Shown here one piece after another: positions 1 through 8,988 of a stretch of DNA of 51,404 nucleotides. Numbering within the stretch: the first letter of the stretch is position 1; the number at the start of each line of letters is the position of its first letter. The stretch is from Cytophagales bacterium. GTDB lineage: Bacteria > Bacteroidota > Bacteroidia > Cytophagales > Spirosomataceae. Below the pieces are notes generated by a model. The model searched no databases. It was given only the letters and a program-made list of their open reading frames with translations, and was not told where the DNA came from. The DNA lies in assembly GCA_013298865.1 (NCBI GenBank), contig JAAFJL010000012.1, positions 1 through 51,404 of the forward strand, given 5' to 3'. The translations under genes and the position numbers were made by a program.

Positions 1-121
1 TCAATAATCTTGACTTTCGTGATAATATCTTTTGGATTGGATGTGGGTTACACAATCTTAGAATAAGACACAGAATCAAAACATAAAATCTCACAAGTTC
101 CAACAATTATCCTAATAAAGT

Positions 122-1147
122 TTAATTAGAATAAGTAAAAACTTGGGTTGATTTGGTGGTATAACCTGGCACTATGTTGTTTGGTGACCATGAATAAGGC
201 AGTACTTTATTCGTTAAATCTATTTTTGTGACTAAACCACAAGTATTTTTTTGATTAATATAAGTACTTTCATTGCCTTGTTGCATTTTTCCATCACCTG
301 CAGTATGTGCAAAATACTGAAATTTATCAACTACGCCATCTTCGCCCATTTCATTTTTGATGATTGGAAAACCTTTGAATTTTGGCAAAGTAATCTCCGC
401 CCGAAGAGCATTATTATATTCAATGGTACTGTAAGAATTTAGTTTTCCATCAGTATAGGTTTCAGACTTTGTATTTTGGCGATTTTCATCATAGATAAAA
501 CTACTATATCCGAATTTTTCTTTGATTTTCAGCACCAAACCATTTTGAATTGTGTAGGGCTTAGCAACGATTCCTGTGCTTGATTTTTCGACGTAATCAA
601 TTAAAAGTCCCTTACTATCGAAGGTCGAAGTAATCATTGTTCCGTCATCTTTACGGCTTTCACGAGCAGTCAGAACATCTCCAGAATCGTAGAGATATTT
701 AATATTTTCCACGGAAGTTATCCCTTTTCTGTTGGTATAACTTATTTCGGCAGTGGCAAGTCGGTCATTGGCATAAGTATATTTCTCAAGCCAAGAAGTT
801 TGTACTATTGCAACTCCTGGTTGGGCATTGATAGTTTTTATAGATTTTTCAATCAAAAATCCATTGCTATTATAAGTAAATTTTTGAATTTCTTGGGCTT
901 CCGCTTTTGTTGCTCGGTCTATCACAAGTAACCTTTTAATTAGATTCCCTTGTATATCGTATTGATAATCAATAGTTTCTATTTGTTTATAAGAATTATT
1001 TGGATTTTGAATTTCATTAACTGATTTCAAAACCTTGCAATTCTTAGCAACTTTTAGCGTGTTTTCAATCGAATCTGATTTACAATTAATCAAAAATATA
1101 ATCATCGCAATGATAAATGTTAATCGGAAAATGAGGTTTTTTTTCAT
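122..1147 (-). CDS. Putative lipoprotein with YD-like repeats
   Basis: Hypothetical 341-residue envelope protein. A basic N terminus and a hydrophobic stretch lead to Cys22 (FLINC), a plausible though imperfect lipobox, so export and lipidation are likely. The body has recurring short units with Tyr, Asn-Gly and Asp-Gly (YDIQGNLIKR, FTYNSNGFLIEK, STFDSKGLLIDY, FIYDENRQ), resembling the YD/Rhs-like strand-turn repeats of Bacteroidota lipoproteins. No catalytic motif is visible. It is the most downstream gene of the minus-strand run that starts at 6465, but a 204-base gap with a terminator separates it from the next gene, so it is probably transcribed alone. The function is unknown; the lipoprotein call is moderate and the repeat call is by eye. 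Confidence 0.7.
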   Translation of the reverse strand: MKKNLIFRLTFIIAMIIFLINCKSDSIENTLKVAKNCKVLKSVNEIQNPNNSYKQIETIDYQYDIQGNLIKRLLVIDRATKAEAQEIQKFTYNSNGFLIEKSIKTINAQPGVAIVQTSWLEKYTYANDRLATAEISYTNRKGITSVENIKYLYDSGDVLTARESRKDDGTMITSTFDSKGLLIDYVEKSSTGIVAKPYTIQNGLVLKIKEKFGYSSFIYDENRQNTKSETYTDGKLNSYSTIEYNNALRAEITLPKFKGFPIIKNEMGEDGVVDKFQYFAHTAGDGKMQQGNESTYINQKNTCGLVTKIDLTNKVLPYSWSPNNIVPGYTTKSTQVFTYSN

Positions 1148-1295
1148 GGTGTTTTTGTTTTAAAATGTTCTTGAAATACAAGACGAGAACTTGAGGTAAA
1201 ACGCTGTAAAGATTTTAATGATTACCGCAAAGATGCTGTGGAAGCAATATGATGGTGTCATTCCGCTTTTGCGGTTAATTCCAATTCCTACAAAC

Positions 1296-1334
1296 AAAAA
1301 AACACCCTGTTCGATACATCAAACAGGGTGTTTT
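1296..1334 (-). terminator. Intrinsic terminator of the 149-residue fibre-like gene
   Basis: Inverted repeat AACACCCTGTT / AAACAGGGTGTT around a nine-base loop. Read on the minus strand it is followed by a run of seven T. It begins 17 bases after the stop codon at 1352. Confidence 0.85.
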
Positions 1335-1351
1335 CAATGAAATGTAATCCT

Positions 1352-1801
1352 CTATTTCTTCTTGCTCAATTTTCGAACTTTTCTTTCCAATTTCGCAATT
1401 TTCTTATTTTGTTCAATAACATAAAGCGTCAATTCTTCTACTTTTTGCAAAAGCAATGCCTGCGTTTCTGCAAGGTCGATACCATTTTTGGTTACGTCTG
1501 CCGTTGATGGGATTTCGGGTAAATGATTATTGGCTTTGATATAACTCTCTACTTCTGACAATGGACGAAGTTTGTAGTCTTTATCAAATACAAAATCTGC
1601 CCAAAAGGTTGTACCATTGGTTGCTACACGGACTTTCTCCGTCAAAATTCCCCCTGCAATTGCCATTTTGTAAGTGCTTCCTGCGGGAATGCTTACGCCT
1701 GTACCTACTGTGATTCCGTTTGGAAAGCCAACAGGTGCTTGTCCGACGGTCTTAAATGTGACAATTCCACATATTAAAAGAAAGGATGCTAATTTTTTCA
1801 T
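1352..1801 (-). CDS. Short secreted tail-fibre-like protein
   Basis: A 149-residue secreted protein of a type common in Cytophagales genomes, often annotated as tail fibre domain-containing or hypothetical. Residues 1-21 form a signal peptide (MKKLASFLLICG...VGQA). The middle carries the recurrent module WADFVFDKDYKLRPLSEVE and NNHLPEIPS, followed by an amphipathic, probably coiled-coil C terminus (LLQKVEELTLYVIEQ and a Lys/Arg-rich end). In larger relatives this module caps a repetitive stalk and may drive trimerisation; here almost no stalk is left. It lies downstream of two larger surface-protein genes on the same strand. A surface role is inferred from family resemblance; the exact function is unknown. 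Confidence 0.75.
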   Translation of the reverse strand: MKKLASFLLICGIVTFKTVGQAPVGFPNGITVGTGVSIPAGSTYKMAIAGGILTEKVRVATNGTTFWADFVFDKDYKLRPLSEVESYIKANNHLPEIPSTADVTKNGIDLAETQALLLQKVEELTLYVIEQNKKIAKLERKVRKLSKKK

Positions 1802-1932
1802 ATCGTTAATTTGTTTTTCTAAATGATATTCAAATTTAGGAAATTTTATGGTTTGGTGCTATTTATGAATAGAAAAAGTATGTACCGTTTACTAAATGAT
1901 TCTTCTCCCTTAAAGTAAAAAAACGTTATGTT

Positions 1933-2068
1933 CTGTCATTGCGAGGCACGAATCGGAGTTTCGCAAACCAATCTGTTAGTTTACCGGCAGAGGATTTTAA
2001 ACACCCTTTCATCAATCCGACAGATTGCTTCGCTGAAAAAGCTCGCAATGACAGAGCTTGACGTTTTT
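1933..2068. repeat. Palindromic repeat element, copy A
   Basis: The element runs from CTGTCATTGCGAG (1933-1945) to its inverse CTCGCAATGACAG (2042-2054), with an inner CAATCTGTTAG and a matching CGACAGATTGCTTCG, so it can fold as a long imperfect hairpin. The core matches copy B at 4703-4811 in the same orientation. The outer flank AGCTTGACGTTTTT (2055-2068) is the inverse of the flank before copy B. Bases 2042-2068 and 4689-4715 are therefore perfect 27-base inverted repeats. The last two bases lie in the stop codon of the 853-residue gene. It resembles the widespread CATTGCGAG-type non-coding palindromes or MITEs. The 75-codon plus-strand reading frame here is not a gene. Confidence 0.85.
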
Positions 2069-4628
2069 ACAACCCAAACCGCAACAACCCACCATTCACA
2101 TACCGTAAAATTGCCCCCGTTTTATACTCCAAATCCTTCGCCCTTGCTAAATTAGTCCCTATCATTACGTTATGCCCGTTTAAAATTACCTTATCCGTTA
2201 CCAGCGGCTGTCTATTCAAATTCCAAGTGCTACTACTCTCCCAATTGCCATTGATGATGCTGATGATTTCGTTCATATTCACATTGCTTTCATACGCTCC
2301 CATATCGGTTTTGCCGCCTTTGGGTCTTGGGTTTCTGTCCAAATCGAGCGGACTTACGCCTATATCATCGCCTGTGTTGATGCAGGGGGACGAATCTTTT
2401 AGGCGATAATCTCCCAAATTTGCCAAGCTAAGACTACCAAAACCACTGCCCAAAGGACTCACAAACTGAGGATTAACCGTATTGCCATTCAGATTGCCTG
2501 TACCTGATGTTACGCCCTGCACCAAACTATATGTGATGGTATAGGTTACTAAACCTGAAGTGTTTATTCCAGCAGAAGCATTGCCATAAATTAGATTATT
2601 TTTTAGGGTGTTGTTTGATATTCCAAATGAATTAACATTAATCCCATCATTACCATTTGAGGCTATGGTGCTATTGCTAATGTTTGTTTGTATAGTTCCG
2701 TCTAAACTTATATAAACCCCATACCTACCATTATTGGCCATGAGGCTATTGTTGATAGTTAGTGCATCGGCATTTAAGGTTCTGACACCGTCACCATTAT
2801 TCCCTGAGATGATGCTATTAGCAATGGTGGTGTTGTTTCCTTTTACAATTATTCCAAAATTATTATCAATTACTTTATTGTGCTTAATAAGAGTGTTTGT
2901 GCTTCCAGAATTAAGCCTAACACCATCTAAAATTCCAGCACCCCTAATCGTAAAACCATCTAAACTGGCATTTGAGCCATTTATTACTACCACATTTTGA
3001 GAGTTATCAGTACGGTTGGTAGTAAAATTAAAAGGGGTATCATCACCAGCCAAATCTCCCGAAAGGGTAGTTTCGTTGGTGGTTTGTATCAAAGCCATAT
3101 TGCGTTGGTTGATGCTTTTTTCTGTTCCTGCAAAACCGCCATAAAGCCTCATGCCTGCTGGGATAGTGTAAGGAAAATTTACATCATCAAAGGCTGGTTT
3201 ATAAGTTGCTTTTGCTACATAAACATCAAAAAGGTCATTGCAGGCATTGGGTGTTAGGGCAGAATGTAAATTATTAAAGGGACTTAACCATGAACTCCCA
3301 TTGCCAGGGACAAGAGCATTCACATATTTCACCTGCCCCGTTACAAAATTAGAGGCATCGCCTGTTTTGTCAAAGTTGTTTAATGTACCGTGATTGGTGC
3401 CTACGGCATCTTGCACTTGTGTAATGAGGGGGTTGTTATCATGCGGTACGCCGTTGTTGAAATTGTAGGCTACCACTAAATTGCTGGCGTTGGGTGTTTT
3501 GCAAAATCTTTCATTGGCTATTTCGGTAGCTGTTTTGCCAAAAGACCAGATGCGTACTTCGTCTATTTCGCCTTTGAAGAAATTTTGGTTATTTACTTTT
3601 CTGCCTATTTGTAGGGGGTAGTTGTTAGTAGTATTGTTATTGGCATCATCAGTAACATTGCCACCTTCTTGATCGCCATCAATATAGAGTTTAAATACAC
3701 CTAACGCTCGCACAAAGGCTACATGATGCCATTTTCCATCATTGACGGCGGTGGCAGAAGTTACCTCTTTGAAAGTTGTACCGTCCCATTGTCCCACTTT
3801 TATTTTATGACGGTCAGCAACTACGGGATAATTTACATTCAAATACCTGATTTCAAAAGGATAAGGGTCGCTGATAGAGGCACTTTGGTCATTTCTTTTG
3901 GTAATGATGTCATTATCGTAGGAATAGAACTGACCCGATGGCGTGGGCTGGTTTGGGTCAGGTTTTATCCAACAGCTTACCGTAAAGTCTTGATTGGTAG
4001 CAAAATTACCAACGGCACTTGGTATCGAAACATAATCATCGCTACCATCAAAATTGAGGGCTACGTTTTGGGGCGTATTGTCGCCAACCATGATACTGAA
4101 TAAGGCTATCCTTGCCGCAGGACTTGGAGTAGTTTGAAATTGGGCTGTTACCGAAACAATGTACTCGTTTTCGTTGCCAGTAACATTGAAGCCCACAAAT
4201 TGCCCTGCATTGCTGCCTGTTTGTGTAGCGGTGTTTCCCAAATTGGTAGTGGCAATTACATTGATAATATTATTAGTGGCACTTGCAGCATTGCTTACAT
4301 AGGCATACACCCGACAAGCAAATTTTCGTACATTATTGCCTTTCATTTCTATAAAAATATTATTATTGGAATTGGTGGTAGAGATAACCCCAGCCGAATT
4401 AGTGATAGCACCGCCATTGGTAGTGATAACATAGCTAAAATCATTTTGAGGTGAAGGTCCCGACACCACGTAAGGCGTAGGTTGCAAGCCAGTAGGGAAT
4501 AATTCTTGCGTAAAAGAATAACCCCCAATGCCATAGAAAGTGTTTTGGGCGGCATTGTTGAAGGCAACTATTTGTGCCTGTGCTGTGAATGAGCATAAGG
4601 CAAGGAAAAGGATGGTAAGATTTTTCAT
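2067..4628 (-). CDS. Secreted LamG / right-handed beta-helix surface protein
   Basis: An 853-residue secreted protein. It has an N-terminal signal peptide (MKNLTILFLALCSFTAQA) and then a beta-sandwich-like domain to about residue 185. A LamG/concanavalin-A-like domain follows at about 190-400 (LNFDGSDDYVSIPS, FTVSCWIKPD, GKWHHVAFVR, GEIDEVRIW). About 430-760 is a right-handed beta-helix region (NGSNASLDGFTIRG, NTLIKHNKVIDNN, NGDGVRTLNADALTINNSL) ending in DLDRNPRPKGGKTDMGAYE, a usual closing motif of such proteins. The C terminus (NGNWESSSTWNLNRQP) is a module seen in Bacteroidota surface proteins. A role in adhesion or glycan binding is likely. Repeat elements sit at both ends of the gene. 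No catalytic residues could be assigned. Confidence 0.85.
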   Translation of the reverse strand: MKNLTILFLALCSFTAQAQIVAFNNAAQNTFYGIGGYSFTQELFPTGLQPTPYVVSGPSPQNDFSYVITTNGGAITNSAGVISTTNSNNNIFIEMKGNNVRKFACRVYAYVSNAASATNNIINVIATTNLGNTATQTGSNAGQFVGFNVTGNENEYIVSVTAQFQTTPSPAARIALFSIMVGDNTPQNVALNFDGSDDYVSIPSAVGNFATNQDFTVSCWIKPDPNQPTPSGQFYSYDNDIITKRNDQSASISDPYPFEIRYLNVNYPVVADRHKIKVGQWDGTTFKEVTSATAVNDGKWHHVAFVRALGVFKLYIDGDQEGGNVTDDANNNTTNNYPLQIGRKVNNQNFFKGEIDEVRIWSFGKTATEIANERFCKTPNASNLVVAYNFNNGVPHDNNPLITQVQDAVGTNHGTLNNFDKTGDASNFVTGQVKYVNALVPGNGSSWLSPFNNLHSALTPNACNDLFDVYVAKATYKPAFDDVNFPYTIPAGMRLYGGFAGTEKSINQRNMALIQTTNETTLSGDLAGDDTPFNFTTNRTDNSQNVVVINGSNASLDGFTIRGAGILDGVRLNSGSTNTLIKHNKVIDNNFGIIVKGNNTTIANSIISGNNGDGVRTLNADALTINNSLMANNGRYGVYISLDGTIQTNISNSTIASNGNDGINVNSFGISNNTLKNNLIYGNASAGINTSGLVTYTITYSLVQGVTSGTGNLNGNTVNPQFVSPLGSGFGSLSLANLGDYRLKDSSPCINTGDDIGVSPLDLDRNPRPKGGKTDMGAYESNVNMNEIISIINGNWESSSTWNLNRQPLVTDKVILNGHNVMIGTNLARAKDLEYKTGAILRYVNGGLLRFGL

Positions 4629-4688
4629 TTTATTAGTATGTTATTTTTTCAAATTTAAAGATAAAATGTTGTATTTTAAGGGGTTGGG

Positions 4689-4811
4689 AAAAACGTCAAG
4701 CTCTGTCATTGCGAGCGTAGCGAAGCAATCTGTTAGCTTACGGGCAGAGGATTTCAAACTCCTTTTCATCATTCCGACAGATTGCTTCGCTGAAAAAGCT
4801 CGCAATGACAG
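4689..4811. repeat. Palindromic repeat element, copy B, in the 4629-4938 gene-free stretch
   Basis: The core runs from CTGTCATTGCGAG (4703) to CTCGCAATGACAG (ending 4811), with an inner AGCGAAGCAATCTG / CAGATTGCTTCGCT pairing. It is preceded by AAAAACGTCAAG (4689-4700), which recurs inverted next to copy A. It lies about 60 bases upstream of the start of the LamG/beta-helix gene, where its promoter would be expected. The rest of 4629-4938 is AT-rich and shows nothing else that can be named. Confidence 0.85.
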
Positions 4812-4938
4812 GCTTAAAAAACGCTAAAAAAATCCCCATCACAGACGAAGATTTTTTTGTATTACCTTTTCTAAAAATTCACATAGAGTCGCATAGACTC
4901 CCTGTAAATGGGTTTTGGTGTGTTTATGGAAATTTCTC

Positions 4939-6465
4939 TTATTGCTTGATAACCAATACATTAAACTTTGTACCAGTTGGCATATTCGTATTAAATTGCT
5001 CTAAATAAATGGTCCAATTTGTACCAGTCCAAAATACTCCAAACGGACTATTTAGATAAGTTCCGAATGCGTGGGTAACAATCAAAATATCAGTAGCATT
5101 ATTGGCTAAGGTCGTATTGGGGATGGTCATAGAACCTCCCGATGTACCAGTTCCATTTGTAGTGTTTCCAGCAGTAGCTGTAATGACAAATGCCGCACGG
5201 TTAGTGCCTGATACTTTTATGGCTCCGTCCATTTCTAAGGCAGTACCGCCCGAAGTCATGTTTTCAATTTTAACAGTAGGGTTGGTATTGGTATTATTGA
5301 CAAAAAAACCTCCTGACCCTGTTTCTGAATCTCCTCTAACGCCAAAATTAGATAAACTGGCTCCCGCTATGCCAACACCCGAAGTTGAATATCCGTTTAC
5401 CCCAACCCCAGAACCATTAGTGCTGACTCCATAAACGCCAGTAAAATTCCCTTCACTTTTTAGACCGATACCATTTGTATTGGTATTATTGAAAGATGCA
5501 GCAGGAGCTAAATTTAGGTTAGAAGTCAGATTCATGGTTCCTGTAACTTCCAAGGCTTTACCCCCAACGTTAAGGTTTTTAAGTTCTACCGTTGATTGAG
5601 AAGCCGTATTATTTTGAAAATAACCCGCTTGTCCCGTTACTGAAAATCCTCCCACACCATTGCCCGAACTACTATTTCCTTCAATTCCTCTTCCAGCAAA
5701 TGAATCGCCCAAAACAGCGGTGCCGTTGGTACTTTGAGCTCTCACGCCCATAAATGTACCTATTGCCTTAATAGCCACTCCATTTGCGTTTGTGTTTGTG
5801 GCAGTAATACCATCACCATTTTTATCGGTAGTTTGTACGATTGTACCCGTAACATCCAAGGCTTTGCCCCCAATTGTATTGTTTAAAATTCTGGCAGTGG
5901 CATTTGAATTTACGGTTGTGGTATTGGTTGTATTTTCAACAAAAATACCAGAGCCTGATTGTGCAAAAAAAACACCAGCAGCACCTGTTGAGCCAGCTAT
6001 ACCTTTTACACCAGTGCCACTCTGAGTAAAGCCAGAAACTCCTGTTCCCGTATTTGCCGTTCCATCTAAACCTATTCCAAATGTGGCACTATTTGTACCA
6101 CGCAGAATACCTAAATTATTAGCACTTCCACTTAAATCAATTGGAACTTCGCCAATAGTAGCACGTTTCCAACCACCATTATAGATATACAAATCTTTCA
6201 AGTCGGTATCATAGACCATCAACCCTACAACAAGCGTAGGAAAAGGTATAGCAATAGCACCTCGTTGAGCGGTAGTCATGCGGGGAATCAGAAATCCTTG
6301 GGTGGTGGAATTAGCCTCAAAAACTGCTGAGGTAATGGTGGAGGGTGCACCAACGGTCAATTTGTTCGTTACCACCGCTGGATTTAGGATGAGGGCTTGG
6401 GCAAAAATTTGCGAAACTGAGCTAATCGTGATGAGTAAAGAGAGTAAGAGGGTTGTCTTTTTCAT
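4939..6465 (-). CDS. Repetitive fibre-like secreted surface protein
   Basis: A 508-residue secreted protein with a signal peptide (MKKTTLLLSLLITISSVSQIFAQ). About residues 50-110 hold the Bacteroidota module TTQGFLIPRMTTAQRGAI / GLMVYDTD / YIYNGGWKRA. This is followed by about three degenerate repeats of roughly 100 residues, each with a Gly/Ser/Thr-rich loop part (GTGVSGFTQSGTGVKG, GNGVGGFSVTGQAGYF, GVGVNGYSTSGVGIAG) and a line containing GGKALDVTG, GGKALEVTG or GGTALEMDG. The architecture suggests a trimeric beta-rich stalk like phage tail fibres or adhesins. The C terminus (GTKFNVLVIKQ) appears complete. It starts 180 bases from the divergent LuxR gene. The surface role is an inference from architecture. 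Confidence 0.8.
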   Translation of the reverse strand: MKKTTLLLSLLITISSVSQIFAQALILNPAVVTNKLTVGAPSTITSAVFEANSTTQGFLIPRMTTAQRGAIAIPFPTLVVGLMVYDTDLKDLYIYNGGWKRATIGEVPIDLSGSANNLGILRGTNSATFGIGLDGTANTGTGVSGFTQSGTGVKGIAGSTGAAGVFFAQSGSGIFVENTTNTTTVNSNATARILNNTIGGKALDVTGTIVQTTDKNGDGITATNTNANGVAIKAIGTFMGVRAQSTNGTAVLGDSFAGRGIEGNSSSGNGVGGFSVTGQAGYFQNNTASQSTVELKNLNVGGKALEVTGTMNLTSNLNLAPAASFNNTNTNGIGLKSEGNFTGVYGVSTNGSGVGVNGYSTSGVGIAGASLSNFGVRGDSETGSGGFFVNNTNTNPTVKIENMTSGGTALEMDGAIKVSGTNRAAFVITATAGNTTNGTGTSGGSMTIPNTTLANNATDILIVTHAFGTYLNSPFGVFWTGTNWTIYLEQFNTNMPTGTKFNVLVIKQ

Positions 6466-6605
6466 GAGTGGGTATTCGGGTTATTATTGATTTTTGTATC
6501 TTAAAAGTAAATCGACATTGTGCAGTCTGCAAGTTTTAGGGCGTTAATTAGCTGATTTTCAAGGCAAAATACTCATTGTAAGTATCATTTTTACTTGAAA
6601 ATTTG

Positions 6606-6613
6606 TAGATTTG
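6606..6613 (+). promoter_or_regulatory. Candidate -7 promoter element of the LuxR-type gene
   Basis: TAGATTTG matches the Bacteroidota TAnnTTTG consensus and lies 33 bases before the start codon at 6646, which would leave a leader of about 25 bases. No TTG is found at the usual 19-21 base distance, so only half of the promoter is supported. Confidence 0.4.
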
Positions 6614-6645
6614 TGTAAGAGACCACATAATTTTTTTGATGTAAC

Positions 6646-7440
6646 ATGGAAGAAAATCCAGATTTAGAATATGCCATTTCGGAGTCAATCAGGCTTTGGC
6701 TTGACTATTCAAAAAATCAGCAATTAGAAGATAATTTCGATAAATCCATTATTGAAAAAAGCCCTATTGGCATCTTGTCGAGGTCGAGCCAAATAGTAGT
6801 TTCGGTTTTTCAGAACAAAACCCAGAAGGCAGAATATATCAGTCCAAACGTAAAAGATATGTTTGGCTACGACGAAAACAGCGATAGTCTTTTGGGAATG
6901 ATGCAGTGGATGAAATTGATTGCTTGGGAGCATATTTTTTATCCAATATATGCGTTCAGAATTCATCAAAAATTCATGAAAGCTATTCCCATGAATGAGC
7001 GATTCAATATCAAAATATTTTATTGTGGATTGAAACTCAAAAACCGTTGGGGCAGAATACTCCGTTTGTTTGTGCAGACCAATCCACTCGAAACCGATGA
7101 AGAAGGTGAAGCAGTCAGGACGCTTTCATTGTGCCATGATATTGCCCCATACTTAAAAAATAATGATTGGTGGATAAGGTACAGCTACGGCGAAAAGCCC
7201 CAAAAGGTCAAATATCACCATTCGGTAGGTAATAAATCTTATGACCATGACATACTTTCTGAGCGAGAAATAGAAATCCTAAAACTCATAGCCGATGGCT
7301 ACGAATCAAAAGAAATTGCCGATAAATTATTTTTATCAAAAGTCACGATAGACACCCACCGCCGCAACATGATTGACCGCATGGGCGTTATAGACACAAC
7401 GGCATTAATGCACTTGGCGAGACTTTGTGAGATGATATGA
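6646..7440 (+). CDS. PAS-like / LuxR-type transcriptional regulator
   Basis: A 264-residue DNA-binding regulator. About residues 30-150 look like a PAS domain (SPIGILSRSSQIVVSVF, EYISPNVKDMFGYDE, then a WGRILRLFV strand). Residues about 200-264 are a clear LuxR/GerE helix-turn-helix (LSEREIEILKLIADGYESK, EIADKLFLSKVTIDTHRRN). No receiver Asp pocket is present, so it is not a classical response regulator; the PAS part may sense a ligand or protein partner. It is divergent from the fibre-like surface gene at 6465 and could control that cluster, but this is inference from position. The start gives a full N terminus with no upstream competitor. Confidence 0.85.
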   Translation: MEENPDLEYAISESIRLWLDYSKNQQLEDNFDKSIIEKSPIGILSRSSQIVVSVFQNKTQKAEYISPNVKDMFGYDENSDSLLGMMQWMKLIAWEHIFYPIYAFRIHQKFMKAIPMNERFNIKIFYCGLKLKNRWGRILRLFVQTNPLETDEEGEAVRTLSLCHDIAPYLKNNDWWIRYSYGEKPQKVKYHHSVGNKSYDHDILSEREIEILKLIADGYESKEIADKLFLSKVTIDTHRRNMIDRMGVIDTTALMHLARLCEMI

Positions 7441-7518
7441 TAAAATGAGTTATAAAAATGGTTGATATTACTCATAATCCAGATATATTTGAGTAATAAA
7501 ATCCCAAAAATATTCTCC

Positions 7519-8163
7519 ATGTTCATTCTCACAAACACTAACTCAATCGCCAACCACTTTATCGCTGAGATGCGGGATGTGAATGTTCAGCAAGATGCTA
7601 TGCGTTTTCGTAAAAATATGGGGCGTCTGGGGGAGATTTTGGCTTATGAAGTTTCTAAAACTTTGATGTATCAAAACACAACGGTTCAAAGTCCATTGGC
7701 AGAAGCTACTACGAATTTATTGAGCGAACAACCTGTTTTAGTCGCAATTCTTCGAGCAAGTTTGCCTTTTCATCATGGTTTTTTGAATATCTTTGACCGT
7801 GCAGAAAATGCTTTTATTGGTGCGTACAGAGGTAAACATCGCCCAGATGAGACATTTGATATTCAGATGGATTATTTAGCCAGTCCAGATTTAAGCAACA
7901 AAACCATCATTCTTATCGACCCGATGTTGGCAACGGGCAAATCATTAGTAAAATCTTACGAAGCCTTATTGACCTACGGAAAACCTGTCCGAACTATCAT
8001 TGCAGCCGCCATTGCCGCACCCGAAGGATTGAAATATTTACAAGAACAAATCCCCGAAGCTGACTTTTTTATTGGGTCAGTTGATGAAAAATTGAACCAT
8101 AAATTCTATATCATCCCAGGTCTGGGAGATGCTGGTGATTTATCTTACGGAGGAAAACTGTGA
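7519..8163 (+). CDS. upp: Uracil phosphoribosyltransferase
   Basis: Converts uracil and PRPP to UMP in pyrimidine salvage; cytoplasmic. The 214-residue protein has the type I PRTase PRPP loop IILIDPMLATGKSL (about residue 130) and the uracil-binding C-terminal segment PGLGDAGDLSYGG. LVAILRASLPFHHGF matches the flexible-loop region of the family. The frame is open from 7462, but ATG at 7519 (MFILTNTNSIANHF) gives the usual length for Bacteroidota enzymes and the expected N terminus, whereas the added 19 residues look like translated AT-rich spacer. It converges with the deacetylase gene only 6 bases downstream. Confidence 0.9.
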   Translation: MFILTNTNSIANHFIAEMRDVNVQQDAMRFRKNMGRLGEILAYEVSKTLMYQNTTVQSPLAEATTNLLSEQPVLVAILRASLPFHHGFLNIFDRAENAFIGAYRGKHRPDETFDIQMDYLASPDLSNKTIILIDPMLATGKSLVKSYEALLTYGKPVRTIIAAAIAAPEGLKYLQEQIPEADFFIGSVDEKLNHKFYIIPGLGDAGDLSYGGKL

Positions 8164-8169
8164 GCAAAC

Positions 8170-8883
8170 TTATTTCATTGGCATTGTAATGAATGCTTCC
8201 GCAGCTTTTACTCCAAATTCTCGTCCTCTGAAATCTTCAGAAGCGGTGTGTCCACAAGCATAAATATCCAGAGGATTTTGGCTTACATGACAATAAACCG
8301 CCTTACGTTTTTGTTCTTGAAAGTCCGTAATATCCACATATTCATTGGGGTGAAAAAGTTGTGTTTGGTCTCCCGCACAAACTTCATAGTAAGATAATTT
8401 GAAAGTTTTTCCCAAGACAATCCAAGCATCATGCGTCATGATACTGGCGGCGACGTGGTCTGGGTGTGTATCAAGGGGCCAATGAGTGAAAACAATATCT
8501 GGATTTTCTGATTTAATGAAGTCTCTAACTTTCTTTCGCCATTCTGCATTAACGAAAGTCGCACCGTCTATTTGTCCTAAAAAAACTGGTTTAGCATTCA
8601 TGATTTTACAAGCATTCTCAGCTTCGAGTTTTCTCACTTTTGCTGCTTCTTCCAAATTCTTTCCACTGACATTTGCTTCACCCGTGGTGAGATATGCAAC
8701 TGTAACAGAATGTCCCTGAGACGAAAATTTAGAAAGAGTTCCTCCACAACCACTTTCGGGGTCATCGGGATGTCCGCCAATGCAAAGTACTTTCAACTTC
8801 TTTTCTTTGTAAGATATTTCACTGAGATTTGCAACTGAAAACAATCCCAAACTATTAGCTAAGAATTTTCTACGGTTTGTCAT
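8170..8883 (-). CDS. PIG-L/LmbE-family deacetylase
   Basis: A 237-residue protein of the PIG-L (LmbE-like) zinc-dependent family, which removes acetyl groups from N-acetylglucosamine-type substrates; the substrate here is unknown. Zinc-site motifs are visible: GGHPDDPESGCGGTL near the N terminus and THWPLDTHPDHVAA in the middle. The chosen start is ATG at 8883 (MTNRRKFLANSLGLFSVA), giving a twin-arginine-like leader (NRRKFL plus a hydrophobic stretch), so periplasmic location is probable. The frame runs on to 8925 but that extension crosses spacer and part of the upstream terminator region. It is isolated between convergent upp and the ahcY terminator. Confidence 0.85.
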   Translation of the reverse strand: MTNRRKFLANSLGLFSVANLSEISYKEKKLKVLCIGGHPDDPESGCGGTLSKFSSQGHSVTVAYLTTGEANVSGKNLEEAAKVRKLEAENACKIMNAKPVFLGQIDGATFVNAEWRKKVRDFIKSENPDIVFTHWPLDTHPDHVAASIMTHDAWIVLGKTFKLSYYEVCAGDQTQLFHPNEYVDITDFQEQKRKAVYCHVSQNPLDIYACGHTASEDFRGREFGVKAAEAFITMPMK

Positions 8884-8926
8884 TGGAGAAAGAGTTTTTT
8901 GATAATTTAGCGAAAATATAAACAAA

Positions 8927-8958
8927 AAAAACTCCCCACCGAAAGGTAGAGAGTTTTT
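8927..8958 (-). terminator. Intrinsic terminator of ahcY
   Basis: The 14-pair stem AAAAACTCCCCACC / GGTAGAGAGTTTTT (with two G-U pairs in RNA) around a four-base loop lies 31 bases beyond the ahcY stop. T runs occur on both strands. It also sits just upstream of the deacetylase gene start, separating the two transcripts. Confidence 0.8.
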
Positions 8959-8988
8959 AATTTTTGATTCTTCTTTTGGAAGTAAATC

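Noticed and set aside
1-121. Gene fragment at the left edge
   Set aside because: Short AT-rich sequence with no sustained reading frame or recognisable peptide on either strand.
1928-2155. 75-codon plus-strand frame over repeat copy A
   Set aside because: It lies over a non-coding palindrome and the end of the minus-strand surface gene; no protein feature supports it.
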